DNA of 5,685 nucleotides, from contig CABUGR010000089.1 in assembly GCA_902491135.1 (NCBI GenBank), positions 1-5,685 on the forward strand. The letters are read 5' to 3'. The translations under genes and the position numbers were made by a program. Source of the stretch: an uncultured Collinsella sp. (lineage in GTDB: Bacteria; Actinomycetota; Coriobacteriia; Coriobacteriales; Coriobacteriaceae). This document shows, in pieces, positions 5,026-5,685 of the stretch; within the stretch, counting starts at the first letter, position 1; each line of letters starts with the position of its first letter. Under the pieces are notes generated by a model that had not been told where the DNA came from, ran no database searches, and was given only the letters and a program-made list of their open reading frames with translations.

Positions 5026-5685
5026 GTGAACGAGGATGACATCATCGGCGTCGTGAGGGAGTACCTCGAGGACAAGGAGAACTCGTACGCCCTCATGCTT
5101 ACCGGGGAATGGGGATGCGGGAAAACCTACTTTGTCGAGCACGCACTGACCGAGAAGCTGGAGGAGGATGAGAGCCGGCATCCCGTCGTGGTGGCGTCCG
5201 CCTACGGCGCCAAGGACTTAGCGGAGCTCTGCGGGGCGATTGAGTCTGGTTTCATCTCGAAATACGCCATAGGGTGCGCGGCCGGCGGGGAGAGGGGCAG
5301 GTGGGATTCACTCGTCGGGTTCGCCAAGGACACGGGAATATCGTTCCTCGGGAAAAAGATCAGGGAGCTGGAGAAGAAGGCGGGCGTCGATCTCAAGATG
5401 GCGCCGCTGAATGCCGTGAACCTCATCATCGGCCCCGAGACCCTCCTCGTCATAGACGACGTGGAGAGGTGCGACATGGGCATTCGCGAGCTGCTCGGGG
5501 CGGTCGACCACCTCGTCGTCGGCTGCAGGAAGAAGGTCCTCCTCGTCTGCAACGAGGATGAGTGGAGGAAAGGGCCAGGACCGAAGGGGGAGAAGGGGAC
5601 GACCAGGGAGTACGAGAGCCTCATCGAGAAGACCGTCTGGCGGAAGTGCCGGTTCAGGCCCTCGGTCGGCTCGGTTGTGGAACGC
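5026..5685 (+). CDS. KAP-like P-loop NTPase, 3'-truncated
   Basis: The frame is open to the end of the window (220 codons from GTG 5026). Walker A is GEWGCGKT (residues 27-34), preceded by the strand YALMLT. Walker B is LLVIDDVER (140-148), with acidic D144-D145 followed by the V-E-R typical of KAP-like NTPases. A later strand, KVLLVCNEDEW, resembles the sensor strand, and YESLIEKTV follows near the window end. No transmembrane segment is seen between Walker A and B. The KAP family is named for Kidins220/ARMS and PifA; PifA is the F-plasmid protein that excludes phage T7, and related NTPases are common in defence islands, so a phage-defence role is inferred. It probably couples ATP binding to a downstream effector domain outside the window. 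Starts at 4972 or 4993 are possible, but family members usually begin shortly before this DDIIGVVREYL helix. Confidence 0.83.
   Translation, partial: MNEDDIIGVVREYLEDKENSYALMLTGEWGCGKTYFVEHALTEKLEEDESRHPVVVASAYGAKDLAELCGAIESGFISKYAIGCAAGGERGRWDSLVGFAKDTGISFLGKKIRELEKKAGVDLKMAPLNAVNLIIGPETLLVIDDVERCDMGIRELLGAVDHLVVGCRKKVLLVCNEDEWRKGPGPKGEKGTTREYESLIEKTVWRKCRFRPSVGSVVER

Overview
The window looks like a piece of a chromosome from a moderately high-GC Gram-positive bacterium. The secreted transglutaminase-like protein with an Ig-like repeat and a C-terminal QxW (ricin-type) module suggests a gut actinobacterium of the class Coriobacteriia (Collinsella/Olsenella-like). This is inferred from protein style only; no marker gene is present.

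Layout. Positions 1-576 (+) hold the 3' part of an FrhB/FdhB-C family iron-sulfur/flavin protein of the kind found in exopolysaccharide clusters. It converges exactly on a secreted transglutaminase-like protein (573-2522, -): the two stop codons share the palindrome CTAG. The secreted protein has its own candidate promoter (2589-2617) and ribosome binding site. The last ~120 residues, a lectin-like module, are far more GC-rich than the rest of the gene. Positions 2523-3220 form a ~700 bp gap without a convincing gene. It holds a strongly G+T-skewed tract, several small stem-loops, and a long terminator-like hairpin (3094-3150) just before the next gene.

The right half looks like a defence island. 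A GmrSD-type (DUF262 + DUF1524) modification-dependent restriction endonuclease, clearly AT-richer than its surroundings, spans 3221-4857 but is broken by a one-base frame change between 3655 and 3712. Directly after its stop comes a GC-rich 35-codon open tail (4859-4963) that looks like the severed C-terminus of a different gene. It is followed by a KAP-like P-loop NTPase (from about 5026, running off the window) with clear Walker A and Walker B motifs.

The simplest reading is that the GmrSD cassette replaced the front of a gene that once sat directly upstream of the KAP-like NTPase. No tRNA, rRNA, CRISPR array or transposase was seen.
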